Below, piece after piece: positions 19,135-22,847 of a stretch of DNA of 22,847 nucleotides. The stretch comes from Rhodococcus sp. IITR03 (GTDB taxonomy: Bacteria; Actinomycetota; Actinomycetes; Mycobacteriales; Mycobacteriaceae). Under the pieces are notes generated by a model, which was given only the letters and a program-made list of their open reading frames with translations, did no database searches and had not been told where the DNA came from. The stretch is taken from positions 2,611,115 to 2,633,961 of the forward strand of contig LATQ01000001.1 in assembly GCA_001017865.1 (NCBI GenBank), written 5' to 3'. Position 1 is the first letter of the stretch. Each line of letters starts with the position of its first letter. Made by a program: the position numbers and the translations under genes.

Positions 19135-19600
19135 CGGAACCACGCCTCCGCACGACCGGCGAGGGCCTTCCCGAGCCGCAGACGCGACGTCTCGGTGAGC
19201 GGCTCGGGAAGGTCGTCCGGCGCGAACCACGCCACCTCGAGGTTCTCGTCGTCGGCGACGCGTGCATCCCCGCCGGTCGCGCGGAGCAGGAAACACACGT
19301 CGAGGTACTGCGCGACGTCGCCGTTGGGATAAGTGATCGGTGCGGTGACGTCCACGCTCGTCAGCCGCACGATCTCGGCGGCGACACCCGTTTCCTCGAG
19401 CACCTCCCGAACCGCGGCGACGGCGGGCTCCTCACCGGGTTCGAGGATGCCGGACACCACGGCCCACATGCCGTTGTCGCGCGGCGGGTGAGCAGGACGC
19501 GGTCGTCGTCGTCCGTGACGATCGCGCTCACCCCCGGCAGCCACAGGGGAGCGGTTCCTACGTGTGAGCGGAGCTGGACGACGAAATCGGGTATCGGCAC
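19128..19600 (-). CDS. Nudix hydrolase (one frame break)
   Basis: This is a Nudix-family pyrophosphohydrolase of about 157 residues. The Nudix box is complete: [23 protein letters not shown], matching Gx5Ex7REUxEExGU, with the metal-binding Glu residues present. The N-terminus [21 protein letters not shown] and the strand GMWAVVSG are in different frames, with the break near 19482 (one base short between RRA and DNGMW). The C-terminal half has [36 protein letters not shown], usual for ADP-ribose/NADH-type Nudix proteins. The start is GTG 19600. Its TAA at 19128-19130 lies inside the last codons of the convergent emb gene. It follows the siderophore-binding gene by 49 bp and may share its transcript. 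The substrate is unknown. Confidence 0.85.
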
Positions 19601-19649
19601 GCCCTCGTTTCTATACCGGCAGGCGTGCTGCCGCCGGTCGAGCCGGCGA

Positions 19650-20707
19650 TCAGTTCGAATATCCGTTGAGGGTGTACGTCAGGTCGGTGAGGATCGCCCG
19701 CGCGGCGACCGGTCCGGGGGTCGACCACACGTCGTCGGTCACGGAGAACAGACGGTTGTCGCGCACGGCCCCGAGGTCGAGCCACTCGTCGGTCTGCATG
19801 TAGTCCTTGCCGGCTTCGAGCCCGTCCTCACCGGCGAAGCGGACGAAGATCACATCGCCGTCCGCCGGGGCCGGGTCCTCCGTGTCGACGGCCTGCCACG
19901 GTTGTCCGTCGATCACCGCGAACCGCTGGGCCGGGGGCCGGGCAGTGCCGACGTCGCCCAGCACCTGTCCCGCGAACGACGCGGTGCCCTCCACCCTGGG
20001 GCCGTCGGCCGTGAACCGGACGATCGACGCCTGTGTCTGGGACGACACGAGCTCGCGGCCAGATCGCGCGCAGCCGTCGCGTAGTCGTCGAGCACGCGAC
20101 GTGCGGCCTCCGTGCGCCCGAGCGCCTCACCGACCCGCACGAACTGTTCCCTCCAGAAGACCGGATCGGACCCGACCAGCACGGTGGGTGCGATGCCGCT
20201 GAGGGAGGCGTAGACGTCCGGGGCGGTGGAGGAGCCGAGGATCACATCCGGCTGCGCGCGCTCGATCGCCGCGACATCCGGGTTGCCTGCGGCACCCACG
20301 GGCGGGAGTTCGCCGATCCCGTAGCCGAGATATTCCGGCGGGCCGGTGACCTCGGCGCTCGCTCCCACGACGCGCTCCCACAGGCCCAGGGCGCACACCG
20401 CGTCGAGCGCCGCGGGGTCGAGGACGACGATCCGCTGCGGGTCGGCAGGCACATCCGACCGGCCTGCGGTGTGCAGGACCGGTCGGGTGCCGGTGGTGGG
20501 CTGTCCCGGATCGAGCGGGGAGGGGAGTGCGCACGCGGTCGACGTGTCCCGGTCGATGCCCACGACCGACGCACCGGCGATGCGGGTCGTGGTGCGCACG
20601 ATCTCCGATGCGTCGTCGTCGGGAGGTGTGGAGCATCCGGCCAGGGCTGTCGTCACCGCAGCGACGGCTGCGACGAGCACTGCTCGTGACCGGTGCACGG
20701 AAAACAC
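19650..20707 (-). CDS. FecB-like siderophore/iron ABC-transporter binding lipoprotein, copy 1 (one frame break)
   Basis: This is a periplasmic-binding-protein-family lipoprotein of about 352 residues. The signal peptide ends in the lipobox ALAGC. The binding fold shows [71 protein letters not shown] and, after the break, [14 protein letters not shown] and [12 protein letters not shown], ending TYTLNGYSN. The frame changes near 20058 (one C short; repair gives [16 protein letters not shown]). The start GTG 20707 follows AGGAG. It lies 46 bp downstream of a second binding protein in the same direction. Such proteins capture ferric siderophores or heme outside the membrane, but no permease or ATPase gene is in the window, so the pair may feed a transporter encoded elsewhere. 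It is more diverged from the typical FecB pattern than its neighbour. Confidence 0.85.
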
Positions 20708-20753
20708 GTCGGACCAACTCCTGTAGGACGCTGCTCGGATCGGACGGCTCAGG

Positions 20754-21760
20754 CTATCCGGTCGTGTGACGGTCGACGCCGAAGGTGTCCGCGAGGTCGT
20801 CGAGGATGCGGTGCGCACCCTGGATGCTCACCGGCATCATCCACACGCTGTCGTCGACCTCGACCTTCCGTCCCTGCAGGTTCTCCCACAGCGGATTGGT
20901 GACGAAGGGTTCGGCCGCCGCCTGCGCCTTGCCGTCGCCGAGGTCGTAGGTGGTGACGAAGATGACGTCCGCCTCGGCCTCGGTGATCAGTTCGGGCTGA
21001 TGGCATTCATGATGCTCGACGGATCCGACGGATCGGGACCCTGGCTCGCGGGGCGGGCGAGACCGGCGTCCTCGAGCACGATGCCGCTGAACGAGGTGGT
21101 GCGGTACAGCCTGGCCGTCGGTTCACCGGCGAAGCGCACGATCGAGATCGTCGGGTTGCCGGCCTTTTCGTTGATGTCCGCACCGATGGCCGCGGCGCGC
21201 TCCTCGTACTCGGAGATCTTCTGCTCGGCGAGGTCCTCCTTGCCGATGGCCTGCGCGACGAGACGGATGTTGTCCTTCCACGTCGGTCCGGTCGACTGGG
21301 AGAAGACGGTCGGGGCGATGGCGGACAGTTCCTCGTAGTTCTCTCCGTCGCGCACCTCCGCCGAGAGGATGAGGTCGGGTTCGAGCGCGGCCACCTGTTC
21401 GAGGCTCACATCCGCGGTCTTGCCGACGGACACGGCGTCGGTCGCGTACTGCCGCGAGTCGCCGAGATAGTCGGGGAACTCGTCGGTGCGGTAGTCGACG
21501 TACCCGACGAGAGGTGCCTCGAGGAGGAGCACGGCGTCGGAGTAGCTCGTGTCGAGCGCGACGATGCGGGTCGGCTCACTCTCGATCGTGGTGGCACCGC
21601 GGAAGTGTTCGACCGTCCGGGGGAAGCCGACGGCCGAGTCGGACGCGGTGTCGGTGGACGCGTCGTCGGAGGTGTCGGCCGAACTGCAGCCGGCGACGAG
21701 CAGTCCGGCAGTCAGCAGTGCTGCCGCGAACCGGACGGGGCGGGAGGAGAGAACGGGCAC
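20754..21760 (-). CDS. fecB: FecB-like ferric-siderophore binding lipoprotein, copy 2 (one frame break)
   Basis: This is a lipoprotein of about 335 residues with signal peptide and lipobox LLVAGC. The binding-protein fold shows EPTRIVALDTSYSDAVLLL, LVGYVDYRTDEFPDYLG, VAALEPDLILSAEVRDGENY, LSAIAPTVFSQSTGPTWKDN, ISIVRFAGEPTARLY and, past the break, EADVIFVTTYDLGDG, PLWENLQGRKVEVDDSVW and a stop at 20754. The frame changes near 20996; one C restored (AGCCCGAAC to AGCCCCGAAC) gives NAISPELITEAEAD. GTG 21760 is chosen because AGAAGGA precedes it at good distance; the in-frame ATG 21778 has no visible ribosome site. The divergent neighbour is ctaD, the same arrangement as M. tuberculosis fecB (Rv3044) and ctaD (Rv3043c), which supports the symbol. 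The family binds ferric siderophores or heme; the ligand here is not known. Confidence 0.85.
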
Positions 21761-22018
21761 GGGTCGTCCTTCTGTCATACGGGGGGAAGTGCACCCTAAC
21801 CCGGGCTGTTCGCGCGTGGTGAGGTCACCTCTTGTCGCCCCTGCGTGTGAAGTGCAGCACAGGCTCCGATTGTGGTTGTCGGCTCCGCTCCAGGTAGCCT
21901 CGCGAGTCGAGTACGACAGTGAGTAGGACCGGAGGGCGACCGTTTCGGGCAGGGTCTACGATTCGATGAGCGCAAGCCAGAGACCGTTCGCCTCCAGCCC
22001 GAGGTCGAGCGCGCATTC

Positions 22019-22025
22019 AGGAGGA
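22019..22025 (+). promoter_or_regulatory. ctaD: Strong Shine-Dalgarno of ctaD
   Basis: AGGAGGA ends 3 nt before GTG 22029, which fixes the ctaD start although no ATG is present. The rest of the 268-bp gap between fecB and ctaD (21761-22028) holds no gene. TACGAT at 21957-21962 is a possible -10 for ctaD without a clear -35. Confidence 0.7.
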
Positions 22026-22028
22026 TTA

Positions 22029-22847
22029 GTGACTGCCGTAGCGCCCCAGCCAGTCCCAGAGATAGCTGCAGCAAGGCCGTACCCGCCGCGGCAGGACCCA
22101 AGGTTCGTTCATCTACAAGATGATCACGACCACAGATCCCAAGATGTTGGGGATCATGTACATGGTCACCTCGTTCGCCTTCTTCCTCATCGGCGGCTGA
22201 TGGCCCTGCTGATGCGCACCGAGCTCGCGGTCCCTGGCCTGCAGTTCCTGTCGAACGAGCAGTTCAACCAGCTGTTCACCATGCACGGCACGATCATGCT
22301 GCTGATGTACGCGACGCCGGTCGTGTTCGCCTTCGCGAACTACATCCTGCCGCTGCAGATCGGCGCCCCCGACGTCGCTTCCCGCGCCTGAACGCCTTCA
22401 GCTACTGGCTGTACCTGTTCGGCGCGACGATCGTCATGCTCGGCTTCGTCACCCCCGGCGGTGCCGCGGACTTCGGTTGGACGGCGTACACGCCGCTCAC
22501 CAGTGAGATCCACTCCCCGGGTGTCGGTGCCGACTTCTGGATCCTCGGCCTCGGCGTGATGGGTCTGGGCACCATCCTCGGTGGCGTCAACTTCATCACC
22601 ACCGTGGTGTGCATGCGTGCACCGGGCATGACCATGTTCCGGATGCCGATCTTCACCTGGAACATCCTGATCACCAGCCTGCTGATCCTGCTCGTGTTCC
22701 CGCTGCTGACCGCTGCCTTCATGGGCCTGTTCGTCGACCGTCACCTCGGTGGCCACATCTACGACCCGGCCACCGGTGGTGTGCTCCTGTGGCAGCACCT
22801 GTTCTGGTTCTTCGGTCACCCCGAGGTGTACGTCATCGCGCTGCCGT
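22029..22847 (+). CDS. ctaD: Cytochrome c oxidase subunit I (aa3 type), N-terminal part (three frame-break sites)
   Basis: This is the N-terminal third to half of CtaD, the heme-copper catalytic subunit of the cytochrome aa3 branch of the respiratory chain, cut by the window edge. Visible are [21 protein letters not shown], the low-spin heme ligand in [24 protein letters not shown], the loop [12 protein letters not shown], and the CuB region [14 protein letters not shown], where His and Tyr form the crosslinked pair. Break sites are near 22098 (two bases short; repair gives DPKGSFIY), near 22197 (GGCGGCTGATGG, one C short; repair gives IGGLMALL) and near 22378 (GTCGCTTCCC, one T short; repair gives DVAFPRLN). 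All are shortened homopolymers in an enzyme with almost invariant sequence. It is divergent from fecB. Confidence 0.96.

Noticed and set aside
19617..19633. Hairpin between the FecB-like gene and the Nudix gene as terminator
   Set aside because: A 6-bp stem without a T-run on the minus strand; not enough to call.
21782..21801. IdeR/DtxR-like iron box before fecB (TTAGG on the minus strand)
   Set aside because: Only about 10 of 19 positions match the consensus and the second half-site is missing.

Overview
The window is high-GC actinobacterial DNA, most likely Rhodococcus or a close Nocardiaceae relative. The evidence is the mycolata cell-wall gene (an Emb-family arabinosyltransferase), class Ib nrdHIEF with a paired NrdR-box promoter, a FecB-type lipoprotein divergent from ctaD, frequent GTG starts and many 4-bp ATGA/GTGA gene overlaps. 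From memory, the order nrdHIEF ... fecB <> ctaD is the one seen in Mycobacterium tuberculosis (Rv3053c-Rv3043c). That would make the right half a conserved chromosomal block. The left half looks more accessory.

Layout. (1) 1-1815, minus: a TetR-family regulator followed by two tandem META-domain lipoproteins (the second cut by the window edge), divergent from an NADPH-dependent FMN reductase (1905-2462, plus). A perfect 14-bp palindrome lies between the divergent genes. (2) 2650-6353, plus: a three-subunit molybdenum hydroxylase of the PaoABC/YagTSR type (2Fe-2S, FAD plus extra 4Fe-4S loop, Mo-cofactor subunit), joined by ATGA overlaps. (3) 11278-6333, minus: five overlapping genes for a GH26-like secreted glycanase, a GAF-SpoIIE/PP2C phosphatase, a cellulose-synthase-like GT2 membrane glycosyltransferase, a STAS anti-anti-sigma protein and an RsbW-like HATPase. 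This is the most interesting part. A complete partner-switching module (phosphatase, antagonist, kinase) is translationally coupled to a polysaccharide synthase and hydrolase, with no sigma factor in the cassette. (4) 11476-15830, plus: NrdR boxes, nrdH, nrdI, nrdE, nrdF and a strong terminator. (5) 15866-19134, plus: an Emb-type arabinosyltransferase closest by eye to EmbB. It converges on a minus-strand group of a Nudix hydrolase and two FecB-like siderophore-binding lipoproteins. (6) 22029 to the end: N-terminal part of ctaD, cytochrome c oxidase subunit I.

Sequence quality. Most long genes are broken by single-base frame changes (about 32 sites). Nearly all can be repaired by restoring one base, usually in a short homopolymer. 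The breaks also hit housekeeping genes (nrdF, ctaD, emb), and the protein on both sides stays fully conserved. They therefore look like sequencing or assembly errors rather than gene decay. Repaired genes are given below as single CDS features with the approximate break positions.

No tRNA, rRNA, CRISPR array, insertion sequence or phage gene was seen.
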